From the NCBI RefSeq assembly GCF_048751585.1, contig NZ_JAZHOB010000006.1:62001-126000 (forward strand): a stretch of 64,000 bases of DNA, written 5' to 3'. Positions 42,347 to 51,231 of this stretch are shown piece after piece (within the stretch, counting starts at the first letter, position 1; each line of letters begins with the position of its first letter). Both the position numbers and the translations under genes were made by a program. The DNA comes from G025836975 sp048751585. GTDB lineage: Bacteria > Pseudomonadota > Gammaproteobacteria > Burkholderiales > Burkholderiaceae_B. A model generated the notes under the pieces. The model ran no database searches and was not told the origin of the DNA. It saw nothing but the letters and a program-made list of their open reading frames with translations.

Positions 42347-43855
42347 ATGGAGACCGTAGACTGCCCCAAGACGATAAGCAAACGAAAAGACGCAATATTT
42401 CTCGAGGTGTTCTGGGCGCGCGTGCGTTCAGTCGCTGACGAAGCAGCAAAGCTGATCGTTCGTACATCGTTTTCGACCCTTTCAACCGAAGCAAACGACT
42501 TTACGGTTGTCGTGACCGACTCAAAGGGCCGCTGCCTGACCGAGAATTCCGGCAGCATCCCGGCGTTCATCGGCACCCTTCCACGAACCGTCCAGGCCGT
42601 GATTGCGAAGTATCCCCCCGGACAGCTGCACCCCGGAGACGTGTTCATCACCAACGACCCCTGGATTGGTACCGGACATTTGAATGATGTGTGCCTGGTC
42701 AAGCCCATCTTTCACCTAGGAAAAGTTGTGGCGTTTTCCGCCACGGCAGGCCATGTTCCCGACATCGGCGGCCGCTTTCGTTTTAATGCCCGGGAACTAT
42801 TCGAGGAGGGCCTGCAGCTACCCATCATTCGCCTTTTGGAGGAAGGCGTCCCTAACGACGCTATTCTGGACATGATACGGACCAATGTGCGCACGCCGGA
42901 ACAAACGGCCGGCGATATCTGGTCTCAAGTCAGCGCCAACGAACTTGTGTCCCGCCGGCTTTGTGAAGTGTTGACCGAATACGAGCTCACCGGCGTGGAT
43001 GAGTTGGCCGATGCGCTGTTCGAACGTGGGGAAACGGCTTTGCGACGCGCCATTGCGCAATTGCCCGATGGAAAATCCAGCTACGAGATGCTGACCGACG
43101 GGTTCGAAGAACGGCTGCGTCTGACCGTCACTGTGGATATCAAGGGCGACGAAATTACTTGCGACTTCTCAGGCTCATCCTCACAGCAGCCACGGGCGAT
43201 CAATTGTCCGTTGGGTTACACCATTGCCATGACGGTCTACGCCATCAAGTGTCTACTCGTTCCGGATATTCCGAACAGTGACGGCATGCTGCGTCCCATA
43301 CGAATAGAGGCGCCTGAAGGCTCTCTTCTGAACCCTAGCTATCCAGCGGCCGTCGGCGGCCGGGCTTCGACCGGCCATTATCTGTCAGTCCTCATTTTCG
43401 GCGCCATGCATCAGGTTTTGCCGGACCGCGTCATGGCTGCTGCGGGGTCCCCGCTCTGGAGTGCCAACATCAACGGCACGCGGGCCGATGGACGGCCCAT
43501 GGCGACTGTACTGTTCTTCAATGGCGGCATGGGGGCCACGATGGGCAAGGACGGTGCATCCGTGATGTCGTGGCCCAGCAATATTTCGCCCACACCCATC
43601 GAAGTAGCCGAGCGCGACTCGCCGCTCTTCTTCCGCTACAAGCGACTCAGGACGGACTCAGGCGGGCGCGGCGAATGGCGTGGCGGCCTCGGTGAGGAGG
43701 TCTGCGTAGTCAGTCGCCACGACAAGCCACTGTCGGTGGTCTTCCTGAGCGAGCGCACCCGGGAGCCGGCACCCGGCTTAGGTGACGGCCAGGCGGGAGC
43801 GCCGGGCGAAGTCCTGATCAACGGTATCGCGGTGAATGTACTGGCTTGGCCTTAG
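42347..43855 (+). CDS. hydantoinase subunit B, probably 3' truncated
   Basis: A 502-residue HyuB-family protein. Recognisable motifs are FSTLSTEANDFTVVVTDSKG, then PGDVFITNDPWIGTGHLNDV and GGRASTGHYLSVL. It stops after GAPGEVLINGIAVNVLAWP, before the glycine-rich GGGGyGdP segment that ends typical 550-590-residue relatives, so the C-terminus is probably lost. It starts 5 bases after hyuA; an in-frame TTG at 42338 is an alternative. With a truncated partner it is unlikely to work. Confidence 0.82.
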   Translation: METVDCPKTISKRKDAIFLEVFWARVRSVADEAAKLIVRTSFSTLSTEANDFTVVVTDSKGRCLTENSGSIPAFIGTLPRTVQAVIAKYPPGQLHPGDVFITNDPWIGTGHLNDVCLVKPIFHLGKVVAFSATAGHVPDIGGRFRFNARELFEEGLQLPIIRLLEEGVPNDAILDMIRTNVRTPEQTAGDIWSQVSANELVSRRLCEVLTEYELTGVDELADALFERGETALRRAIAQLPDGKSSYEMLTDGFEERLRLTVTVDIKGDEITCDFSGSSSQQPRAINCPLGYTIAMTVYAIKCLLVPDIPNSDGMLRPIRIEAPEGSLLNPSYPAAVGGRASTGHYLSVLIFGAMHQVLPDRVMAAAGSPLWSANINGTRADGRPMATVLFFNGGMGATMGKDGASVMSWPSNISPTPIEVAERDSPLFFRYKRLRTDSGGRGEWRGGLGEEVCVVSRHDKPLSVVFLSERTREPAPGLGDGQAGAPGEVLINGIAVNVLAWP

Positions 43856-44040
43856 GCCAATGAAATTCCGGGCCAGTTACATATTAGAATCTGATCCCAT
43901 CTCAAACAAAGATTTATTCATAAATTGACGTACATGCCCTGACAAGCAGGATATGTATGAGTTCCGAAAAGACGGCCAGATAATGAGCACGAAACCCTTC
44001 TGCAGTGCCGGCCGGAACCCAAGGCAAAACTGACGGGAGT

Positions 44041-44652
44041 TTAAACAGCCCGATCAGTTGCCGCATCCAATTTTGTTGAAAACACTTTCAGCATTTCGAT
44101 GACTGGCGCTAAGCCGCGCCACAGAGACTCGTCCTTTGTCATACGATAGAGGCCTACCAGGCCCGGTGCAGCAGCTTCGTTTCCATTTGGTTTACGCTTG
44201 GCTATATGTTCTAGGCTGTCGCTCAGCGCGAGCAGCAACTTGCTGAGTTGGTCAGGTTCGATACGCGAAAGCATAGTTGTGCAGATAACCAGCATGTTCT
44301 GCAACGCTTTGCGAATGCTTTCGTCATTCCGATAATCGTCAAGTATTTCGCTTAGTACAGGCATCCACTGATCCTGAGAAGCCACCACATCATTGGCAAA
44401 GCGCAATAACCCCTGCTGATGCAGGGATTGGAGCAAACCGGCAGTCTCTATAAGTGCTGGTATGGCATGACGCAAGCGTTCGACATCAGGAGACTCGTCG
44501 ATGATCTCGCACAGCGTAGGCACCCATTGTGAGTATGACGCAGCCAAATCGTTGGCTAGTCGCAGCAGGCCCTGTTCGTGCAAGGTCTGGAGCAAGCTGT
44601 TCAGCTCATCACTGGCGCTGGGGCGAGTGGGGTTAACAGAAGGTGTAGCCAT
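44041..44652 (-). CDS. DUF1641 protein with internal repeat
   Basis: A 203-residue protein of the DUF1641 family, which is found beside sulfide:quinone oxidoreductase genes. It has an internal duplication: LLQTLHEQGLLRLANDLAAS near residue 20 and LLQSLHQQGLLRFANDVVAS near residue 73, each followed by a similar helical tail. The C-terminal GLVGLYRMTKDESLWRGLAP is the most conserved DUF1641 part. No signal or membrane segment is present. Function is unknown; by position it may assist the quinone reductase upstream in the same run (120 bases). ATG with GGAG upstream. The 185-base gap to hyuB is empty. Confidence 0.85.
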   Translation of the reverse strand: MATPSVNPTRPSASDELNSLLQTLHEQGLLRLANDLAASYSQWVPTLCEIIDESPDVERLRHAIPALIETAGLLQSLHQQGLLRFANDVVASQDQWMPVLSEILDDYRNDESIRKALQNMLVICTTMLSRIEPDQLSKLLLALSDSLEHIAKRKPNGNEAAAPGLVGLYRMTKDESLWRGLAPVIEMLKVFSTKLDAATDRAV

Positions 44653-44771
44653 AGTAAATCTCCGCTGCTCATTATGCTCGGGTACGCAGTATGTGCAGGC
44701 GCGTGGACTTGGCGGTTAAACGCCGCCAGATCCACACGCAGGCATGTCTCATGCCACGACCCTATGAGGTA

Positions 44772-46034
44772 TCAAGGTTGAATTGCCGGCAGCTCTACAG
44801 GGAACTCACGCTCGGTATGCCAATCTGGACCAGGACGGCCCTGAACCATATCCCAATACATTTTGGGCAGGAGGGTCGTTTTCATCCACCAATAACTGCG
44901 TCGCGGAACACGCGGGTCCGACGGGAAGCTTGGCGTTATTTTGCCGTCGTAGCTGAACTCAGCCAGCAGCATCTTGCCTTTTGATGTCGTGAGCGGGCAG
45001 GATGCGTAGCCATCGTAAACCTGTGTGAGCTCATTACCATCGATGACGGCAAGCAGGTTGGACACCGCGATCCGCGACTGAGCACGCACCGCTGCTGCGG
45101 TTTTGCTGTTGGGAGTTGACGTGCAATCACCCAGGCCGAAGACATTGCCGTAAGTGTCGTGACGTAGCGTGCCGGGGTTTACTGCGACCCATCCCGCCGC
45201 GTTGGCAAGCGGACTGGACTTGATGAAGTCTGGCGCTGACTGTGGCGGTACGACGTGAAGCATATCAAAGGCTATAGTGGACTTCTCTTTGTTATCGCCC
45301 ACTTCGAAGGTTGCTTTTTTATTCGGGCCATCAACAGCAATCAGATTGTGCTTGTACTCTGGCGTTGCGCCGTAATGCGCCATTACCTGATCCAGCGCTT
45401 GGGAATAGAACGGGACGCCAAACATGACATTGCCGGCGGTGCAATAATGCATATCGGCGCTGATACCGTTACGGCGGAAGTGATCAGCTGCCAGATAGAG
45501 GATTTTCTGCGGCGCACCTGCGCACTTGATCGGTGTAGCCGGATACGTAAACAGCGCCTTACCACCTCGAAATTTGCGAATGCACTCCCAGGTGTAGGGT
45601 GCCAGTTCAAAGCTGTAGTTGCTGGTAACACCGTTCTTGCCAAGCGTTTCTTCCAGCCCTTCGATTTTGTTCCAATCGAGCTGAATTCCGGCGGCTATGA
45701 CCAGATATTCGTAACCAACCACACTGTCGTCATCCAGAGTCACCTGGTTCTGATTGGGTTGAAACGTGGCTACTCGCTGTTTTATCCAATGAGCTTGTTG
45801 AGGTATGCAATCAGCCTCGGCTCGACGCGTTGCCTGGACGTCGTAGGCACCACCGCCAACCAGCGTCCACGCTGGCTGGTAATAGTGCGATTCACTGGGT
45901 TCGACAATTGCAATGTCAAGATCAGGCCGTTGTTTGAGCGCAGCGCTTGCTACCGACAACCCGCCTGCGCCACCGCCTACGATCACGATCTGATGTTTTC
46001 GACGACCTGCGTTTGACTCTGTGCTTTCCTTCAT
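44772..46034 (-). CDS. sqr: sulfide:quinone oxidoreductase, mitochondrial-like type
   Basis: A 420-residue FAD enzyme that oxidises sulfide at the membrane and reduces quinone. The FAD motif is IVIVGGGAGGLSVASAALKQ. The active-site cysteines correspond to Cys171 in PIKCAGAPQKILYLA and Cys304 in VFGLGDCTSTPNSKTAAAV, the same contexts as in the human enzyme. It makes a persulfide, the substrate of the dioxygenase encoded divergently 146 bases away. Full length. Confidence 0.93.
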   Translation of the reverse strand: MKESTESNAGRRKHQIVIVGGGAGGLSVASAALKQRPDLDIAIVEPSESHYYQPAWTLVGGGAYDVQATRRAEADCIPQQAHWIKQRVATFQPNQNQVTLDDDSVVGYEYLVIAAGIQLDWNKIEGLEETLGKNGVTSNYSFELAPYTWECIRKFRGGKALFTYPATPIKCAGAPQKILYLAADHFRRNGISADMHYCTAGNVMFGVPFYSQALDQVMAHYGATPEYKHNLIAVDGPNKKATFEVGDNKEKSTIAFDMLHVVPPQSAPDFIKSSPLANAAGWVAVNPGTLRHDTYGNVFGLGDCTSTPNSKTAAAVRAQSRIAVSNLLAVIDGNELTQVYDGYASCPLTTSKGKMLLAEFSYDGKITPSFPSDPRVPRRSYWWMKTTLLPKMYWDMVQGRPGPDWHTEREFPVELPAIQP

Positions 46035-46111
46035 ATGCTCCGTCCTCCGTATGCTCTGTATGCGTTACATACATAGAATTTATCACTTGCAACTTTCCTT
46101 AGCAAGTTTTA

Positions 46112-46125
46112 TTATAAGCTTATAA
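46112..46125. promoter_or_regulatory. palindrome between sqr and the persulfide dioxygenase gene
   Basis: TTATAAGCTTATAA is a perfect 14-base palindrome in the AT-rich divergent promoter region (46035-46180). An inverted repeat CTTGC-N11-GCAAG lies beside it at 46086-46106. Either may be an operator for a sulfide-responsive repressor, but no such regulator gene is present in the unit. Confidence 0.45.
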
Positions 46126-46180
46126 CTACAAAGTCTATAGAAATAGTGAGCTGTCAAAGGTCCATTTTTTAAAGTGTAAT

Positions 46181-46897
46181 ATGCTGTTTCGCCAATTTTA
46201 CGACAACGTTTCAAGCACTTATACCTATCTTATTGCCAGTGGACCGGGCCGCGAGGCTGTGCTCATTGACCCTGTTAAAGAGCAGGCTGCGCAATATCTG
46301 ATAGCCATAGAACAACTGCGATTGCGCCTTGTGAAAGCGATTGATACCCACACGCACGCAGACCACATCACGGCGCTTGGCGACCTGCATGAACAAATCG
46401 GTTGCATGACCATTATGGGTGAATACACCCAAGCAGATTGTGTCTCGTACCGTGTAAGTGACGGTGAAATCCTTGACACAGACGGCATCAAGCTGCAGGC
46501 CTTGTACACGCCGGGGCACACCAACGAGTCGTTCAGTTTCCTGCTCAAGCCCGATGCACCTAAGGCAGTATTCAGTGGCGACGTGCTGTTGATTCGCGGT
46601 AGTGGTCGCACAGATTTCCAGAACGGAGATCCTGGCAAGTCTTGGGACTCCATTACTCAGACCCTATTTGCCCTGCCTGACGACACAATTTTGTATCCCG
46701 CACATGATTACAAGGGCTGGACCGCATCAAGCATCGGCGAGGAACGCCGCTTCAGTCCTCGCCTCGCCGGAAAGACTCGTGAGCAATACATAGAGATCAT
46801 GAATAACCTTAATCTGCCGAGTCCCAAGATGATGGATGTAGCCGTCCCGGCCAACCTTGCCTGCGGGCTGGATGCGACGAATAATAAGCAAGGCTGA
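46181..46897 (+). CDS. persulfide dioxygenase (ETHE1-like)
   Basis: A 238-residue metallo-beta-lactamase-fold enzyme. The iron ligands are His57 and His59 in DTHTHADHITAL, His113 in YTPGHTNESFSF and Asp134 in FSGDVLLIRGSGRTDFQ. It converts glutathione persulfide and oxygen to sulfite, the step after sulfide:quinone oxidoreductase. The TauE/SafE gene starts 3 bases later. Confidence 0.93.
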   Translation: MLFRQFYDNVSSTYTYLIASGPGREAVLIDPVKEQAAQYLIAIEQLRLRLVKAIDTHTHADHITALGDLHEQIGCMTIMGEYTQADCVSYRVSDGEILDTDGIKLQALYTPGHTNESFSFLLKPDAPKAVFSGDVLLIRGSGRTDFQNGDPGKSWDSITQTLFALPDDTILYPAHDYKGWTASSIGEERRFSPRLAGKTREQYIEIMNNLNLPSPKMMDVAVPANLACGLDATNNKQG

Positions 46898-46900
46898 CCA

Positions 46901-47674
46901 ATGATCACCCATCTGCTGGCAGTGCTATGTGGTGGTCTGGTGGGATTTTCGTTGGCGCTCACAGGCGGTGGCGGCTCTACACTCGCGATTCCACTGTTGC
47001 TGTATGTCGTCGGCCTGCATGACATACATCTTGCTATCGGTACCAGCGCATTGGCGGTGTCGCTCAACGCCTACATCAATCTGATTCCACATGCTCGCGC
47101 AGGACATGTGCGCTGGCGTGCCGGGATCATTTTTACCGTAGCCGGCATCACCGGCGCTTTTGTAGGCTCCGAAGTCGGCAAAGGTGTTAACGGGCAGGCA
47201 CTGCAGGCGCTATTTGCGGTGTTGGTGATAGTCGTGGCGTTGTTAATGCTCCGTAGGTGCAAGGCTTCGGAAGAGTGCGAGCCCAATGATCAGGCAATCA
47301 AATACATCAATGGGCGCCTGAGTTGCGTGGGGCTTGGCGCTGGCGCGATGGCTGGCTTTTTCGGAGTTGGCGGCGGATTCCTGGTCGTACCAGGACTAAT
47401 GCTGGCAGCGCGAGTGAAGATTATCGACGCGATCGGCACTTCACTACTAGGCGTCGGCGGTTTCGGACTGGCCACCGCGTTCAACTACGCGCGTTCAGAC
47501 CTCATTGACTGGACGTTGGCTGGCGAGTTTCTATTCGGCGGCATTGTGGGAGGCTGGCTTGGCGCCATGCTGGCACAGCAGCTGTCAGTGAAGAACGGTG
47601 TGCTTAACTGGATTTTTTCGGCTCTATTGATCACTATCGGGATTTACATGCTGGTCAAGACGGTGCGTCTGTGA
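46901..47674 (+). CDS. TauE/SafE-family sulfite exporter
   Basis: A 257-residue membrane protein with about eight segments and the two TauE signatures: GFSLALTGGGGSTLAIPLLL and AGFFGVGGGFLVVPGLMLAA. It would export the sulfite made by the dioxygenase, to which it is tightly linked (3-base gap). The substrate is inferred from context and family. Confidence 0.9.
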   Translation: MITHLLAVLCGGLVGFSLALTGGGGSTLAIPLLLYVVGLHDIHLAIGTSALAVSLNAYINLIPHARAGHVRWRAGIIFTVAGITGAFVGSEVGKGVNGQALQALFAVLVIVVALLMLRRCKASEECEPNDQAIKYINGRLSCVGLGAGAMAGFFGVGGGFLVVPGLMLAARVKIIDAIGTSLLGVGGFGLATAFNYARSDLIDWTLAGEFLFGGIVGGWLGAMLAQQLSVKNGVLNWIFSALLITIGIYMLVKTVRL

Positions 47675-47694
47675 AATTGCATCGTCTACCGCAA

Positions 47695-47900
47695 TCAATC
47701 CGGTTCAAAGTAAGCATCACCCGCGCGAACATAAGCCGTCGGACTATGCTTTATCTCTATCCTAAATGCATATGTGAACGCTGACGTGGAGCCATATCCA
47801 AGCTCCATTGCCACCCCGGTGATGGCCATGCCGCTTTCAAGCAGTTCGACAGCCCGAAATAACCTGAGGCGGCGACGCCATCGGTCTTCTCCTTCGTGGC
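47695..47900 (-). pseudogene. C-terminal remnant of an AraC-family regulator
   Basis: The minus strand encodes RRRLRLFRAVELLESGMAIT, then GVAMELGYGSTSAFTYAFR and PTAYVRAG, which is the second half of an AraC helix-turn-helix domain. The frame upstream does not continue as an AraC protein but runs through unrelated DNA, so only the tail remains. Confidence 0.65.
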
Positions 47901-47946
47901 TGAACGAGAGCCGTCGGCCGCCGCGCAGTGTGCCGCTGTGCTGCGC

Positions 47947-48135
47947 ATTCCGACCAAGAAGGCCCCAATACCCGCACCATGCTATCTCGAATCGAATGAG
48001 ATCGAAGCAATCCTCGCCCAACCAGACCGCACTTGTGTTGAGGGGCAGCGTGATCACGCGCTGCTGTCCTTTCTTTACAACACCGGCGCGCGCATTCAAG
48101 AGGCGCTCGATGTTTGCCCAGGTGCGATACGCTTC
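47947..48135 (+). pseudogene. fragment of a tyrosine recombinase
   Basis: The plus strand reads IPTKKAPIPAPCYLESNEIE, then GQRDHALLSFLYNTGARIQE, the start of the catalytic domain of a phage/XerD-type integrase with its first active-site arginine. The rest of the domain (box II and the Tyr) is missing. It lies between the AraC remnant and the right IS630 copy. The bases to 48362 hold nothing recognisable. Confidence 0.6.
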
Positions 48136-48361
48136 GACGCGCCAGCCCAACGCCATGACGGTCATCACGGTGTGTTGTTGCGAGCCCGACATGCCGTCTA
48201 TGAGGCCGCCCGCACACGCCATCCGTACAGGTGGGCTGGCAAGGCAAGGAACTGGTCCAGAGTAGATGCCGTTCACCTCAACCCGCAGAACGCTGCAACA
48301 AAAATGGCCGCTGCACCATCAACCCTCAAGCGGGCGGCTTGAGCTTCTTTAAATGCGACAA

Positions 48362-49446
48362 CTAGTGTAGTGCTTCATTCTGTTTGGAACTTAAACGGCG
48401 GTTGGCACGAACGACCTTCTGAAGGATATCGTTGGCCTTGGCGGTCCAGATAAACGGCTTGGGATTTTCATTGTGATGGGCGACATACTCGTCAATGGCA
48501 GCGGTCAGTTCGGGCACGCTGGTAAAGACGCCGCGACGCAGACGCTGAGCGGTTATGTCGCGAAAGAAGCGCTCCACCATATTGAGCCAGGAGGCCGATG
48601 TGGGCGTGAAGTGGACATGGAAACGCGTATGCTTTTTCAACCATTCCTTGACCTTGGGATGCTTGTGAGTGGCATAGTTGTCGCACATCAGATGCAACTC
48701 CTTGTCCTTGGGTGTTTCGCGGTTGATGTGCTTGAGAAAGTCAAGCCACTCGATGTGGCGATGGCGCTTCTGGCAGCAAGCGATGACCTGTCCGTCCAGG
48801 GCGCTCAAGGCTGCGAACAGCATCGTGGTGCCGTGACGTTTGTCGTCGTGCTTCATCGTCGCGGCCCGACCCTTTTTCATGGCAATCCAGGTTGCGTGCA
48901 ATCCAGCGCCTGGACCTGGCTTTCCTCGTCGCAGCACAGCACCAGTGCATGCTCGGGAGGCGACAGATAGAGCCCCACAATATCTTCGAGCTTCTCGACA
49001 AATTGCGGATCGCGCGAGACCTTGAAGGCCTCCACCCAGTGCGGCTTCAGGCCGTGAGCGCGCCATATCCGTAAGATTGTGGTGTCGCTCACGCCGACCT
49101 CTTTGGCCAGGCTTCGCGTGCTCCAGTGTGTGGCCGCTTGCGGTGTGGTTTGCGTGGTCAGTCGGATGACCTCGGCCGTATCTACAGTGCGGTGGCGCCC
49201 GCCCCGAGGCAAATCTTGTTCAATCGCTGGCAATCCGCCTCGAGCATAACGTTCGCGCCAGCGCCCGACCTGGATGCGTCCGACATTCAGCCGCTCGGCA
49301 ATCGTCGTATTGTCCATTCCTGCGGCCGCCAGCAACACGATCTGCGCACGCCGCGCCAGACGAACGCTCGTTATGTTCGAGCGCGAAAGTTGTTCCAGCG
49401 TTTTCTGTTCGTCGGCGGTGAGCATGAGGGTCGATGCAATACGCAT
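48362..49446 (-). pseudogene. IS630-family transposase with a frameshift
   Basis: The first 189 codons (49446 down to 48877) match the left transposase up to CDEESQVQALDCTQPGLP. The remainder, from KKGRAATMKHDDKRHGTT, lies in another frame ending at 48362. Compared with the left copy, one base is missing in the stretch after the CCCTTTTTCA run near 48880. The three acidic residues are all present but in two frames. It could be inactive or might need ribosomal frameshifting. Confidence 0.85.
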
Positions 49447-49525
49447 TTCAGGGCTCCTGTCTGTCCATTTATTCTAAGACAGAAGCCCTTAATATAAGTT
49501 CTGTTATTTACGAAGCATTACACTA
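48363..49525 (-). mobile_element. IS630-family element, right copy
   Basis: About 1.16 kb between TA dinucleotides (48363-48364 and 49524-49525), with ends TAGTGTAGTG and GCATTACACTA. It is clearly related to the left copy but differs at many positions, so it is a separate family member and not a recent duplicate. It lies in the same orientation as the left copy. Confidence 0.92.
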
Positions 49526-49962
49526 GGACTATTGCCGATTTCAAAGGGAAAGCCGTCGTACCTTTCTTTGGATATACCAATTGCCCGGATGTTTGCCCCA
49601 CAACGATGGCCAGGCTTGCCTCTGTGATGGAACTACTCGGTTCGGATGCCGAGCGTGTGCAAGTGCTGATGGTAACGCTTGATCCTAAACGGGATACGCC
49701 AGAGATACTGAAAAAGTATGCTCCGGCGTTTCATCCCAGCTTTCTTGGGTTAAGGGGTGATGGGCAGCAGACGGAGGCAACAGCAAAAGAGTTCAAGACA
49801 CTCCGGACTCTGCAAAGCTCCGACGAGAATGGTTCTTACACCGTGGACCATTCGGGCGGCATTTACGCTTTTGACCCGCAAGGGCGTCTACGGTTGTATA
49901 TCAACGACCAGTACTCGACGGAGACCATCGCAAAAGATATAAGGGAGCTGCTGAAGACTTGA
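49526..49962 (+). pseudogene. 3' part of the interrupted sco gene
   Basis: The reading frame continues the Sco protein cut at 39536: TIADFKGKAVVPFFGYTNCP, with the copper-binding pair CPDVC, and later the ligand His in YTVDHSGGIYAFDPQG. It ends at TGA 49960-49962. An internal ATG at 49606 could only yield a fragment lacking the Cys pair. Confidence 0.92.
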
Positions 49963-50120
49963 AAAACCGCTCTGCTATGCCAGTCCAGGTCATGCGGTGA
50001 CTGGCCGCGTGATCGGTATGAAGGCTCGTTTTCTCGAGCTTGCTTATTCTTCTTGAAGCCGTTTGAGGCGTAACGCTGGCCTATCGAAGTCCGATCTGCT
50101 GGAACTGCTGCGATCACTGT

Positions 50121-51038
50121 CTAATGGAGCGAGGCAACGTAATTGCAGCCATCGTCGGTATGTGCGCAGGGCACCGTCTCAAATTGGAATGTGGTGTGAT
50201 AGACCGAAAACTGCCGGCCTAGAATGTCTTTCAACGCGGGAATCAATTGTTCTTCAGGCCTAAAATTCGGGTCATAAACAACATGTGCTGTCAGGCTCGC
50301 TTTACCGCTGGTCAGAGCCCACAAATGAAAGTCGTGCAAGCTCAGAATGCCTGGAACAGCCAGCATGGTCTTTTGTATTTGATCAATATCCATCCCTTCG
50401 GGTACGCCTTCGAGAAGAATATTGATGCTTTCTCTTAGAAGTATCCACGTCCGCGGCAAAACCCATAGGCCGATCAATACCGCGATGGCGGAATCGAGCC
50501 ATACCCAGCCAGTAACTCGAATCATAATCGCGCCGACTATAACCCCAATGGAGCCGAGCATGTCGCTCCAGACTTCAAGATAAGCGCCCTTGACATTCAA
50601 GCTGGTGCCCGCGCCTCGGCTAAGCAATCGCATACTAATCAAATTGATGATTAGACCGATGGTTGCGATGACTAGCATCCCGGTTGATTGTATGTTTTGG
50701 GGAACCTGCAGGCGCTGGTACGCCTCGTACAGAATGTACATAGCAACAAGGAAGAGCAGCATTGCATTGAAAGCCGCCGCGAGGATCTCAAAGCGGTGAT
50801 ATCCAAATGTTCTTCGGGCGTCGGCTGGCCGCTTAGCGACTCGAATCGCCGCCAATGAGATCCCTAATGCGCTCGCATCAGTCATCATATGGGCTGCATC
50901 GGAGAGCAGCGCCAGGCTGCCCGTCATGAAGCCGCCGATGACTTCGGCCACCATAAAGGTGGATGTCAGTGCGAGCGCCGTCCAGAGATACTTCTCATTG
51001 TCGCTGCTGGGAGATGCGTGAATGTGACCTGAACCCAT
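50121..51038 (-). CDS. czcD: CzcD-type cation diffusion facilitator
   Basis: A 305-residue metal/proton antiporter with six membrane segments and a C-terminal cytoplasmic domain. The zinc site residues are in SLALLSDAAHMMTDASAL and the segment-V EVWSDMLGSIGVIVGA. It would export Zn, Cd or Co from the cytosol. It lies between sco and cadA, on the minus strand, 193 bases downstream of cadA. The end GCNYVASLH and HDFHLWALTSGKASLTAHV match CzcD/ZitB. Confidence 0.92.
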   Translation of the reverse strand: MGSGHIHASPSSDNEKYLWTALALTSTFMVAEVIGGFMTGSLALLSDAAHMMTDASALGISLAAIRVAKRPADARRTFGYHRFEILAAAFNAMLLFLVAMYILYEAYQRLQVPQNIQSTGMLVIATIGLIINLISMRLLSRGAGTSLNVKGAYLEVWSDMLGSIGVIVGAIMIRVTGWVWLDSAIAVLIGLWVLPRTWILLRESINILLEGVPEGMDIDQIQKTMLAVPGILSLHDFHLWALTSGKASLTAHVVYDPNFRPEEQLIPALKDILGRQFSVYHTTFQFETVPCAHTDDGCNYVASLH

Positions 51039-51040
51039 CT

Positions 51041-51095
51041 AATGTCCTGTCAAAGTCGGCACTTCAGTTCCATAGCCAATGTAGATGTCGAGCGC
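51041..51095 (+). repeat. direct repeat, left of the cad module
   Basis: A 55-base segment beginning AATGTCCTGTCAAAGTCGGC matches 54571-54625 at about 47 positions. The two copies stand on either side of cadA and its regulator, in the same orientation. The rest of the gap to 51231 holds nothing recognisable. Confidence 0.6.
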
Positions 51096-51231
51096 AGCGC
51101 CGCCGTTTCAGTAGCCATTTGTAGTCTACTCGTCAATACCGGTGTAATACTACTGATCCAAGGGGAGGTGCGGACGTTTTCTTGGAGCCGCTGGTCGCGT
51201 TTCTTGCCAGCGACTCTCTTCAGTGAATGAG

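Larger units (their letters stand above)
39535..49525. mobile_element. IS630-bounded composite transposon inside sco
   Basis: Two related IS630-family elements in the same orientation form the ends (39535-40700 and 48363-49525). The outer junctions are CC-TA-GTGTAGTGC on the left and GCATTACAC-TA-GG on the right, so TA is duplicated as expected for this family. Removing the insert and one TA rebuilds sco in frame. The cargo is hyu gene fragments, a sulfide-oxidation set, and AraC and integrase scraps. Whether it moved as a unit or arose by recombination between IS copies cannot be settled from this window. Confidence 0.88.
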
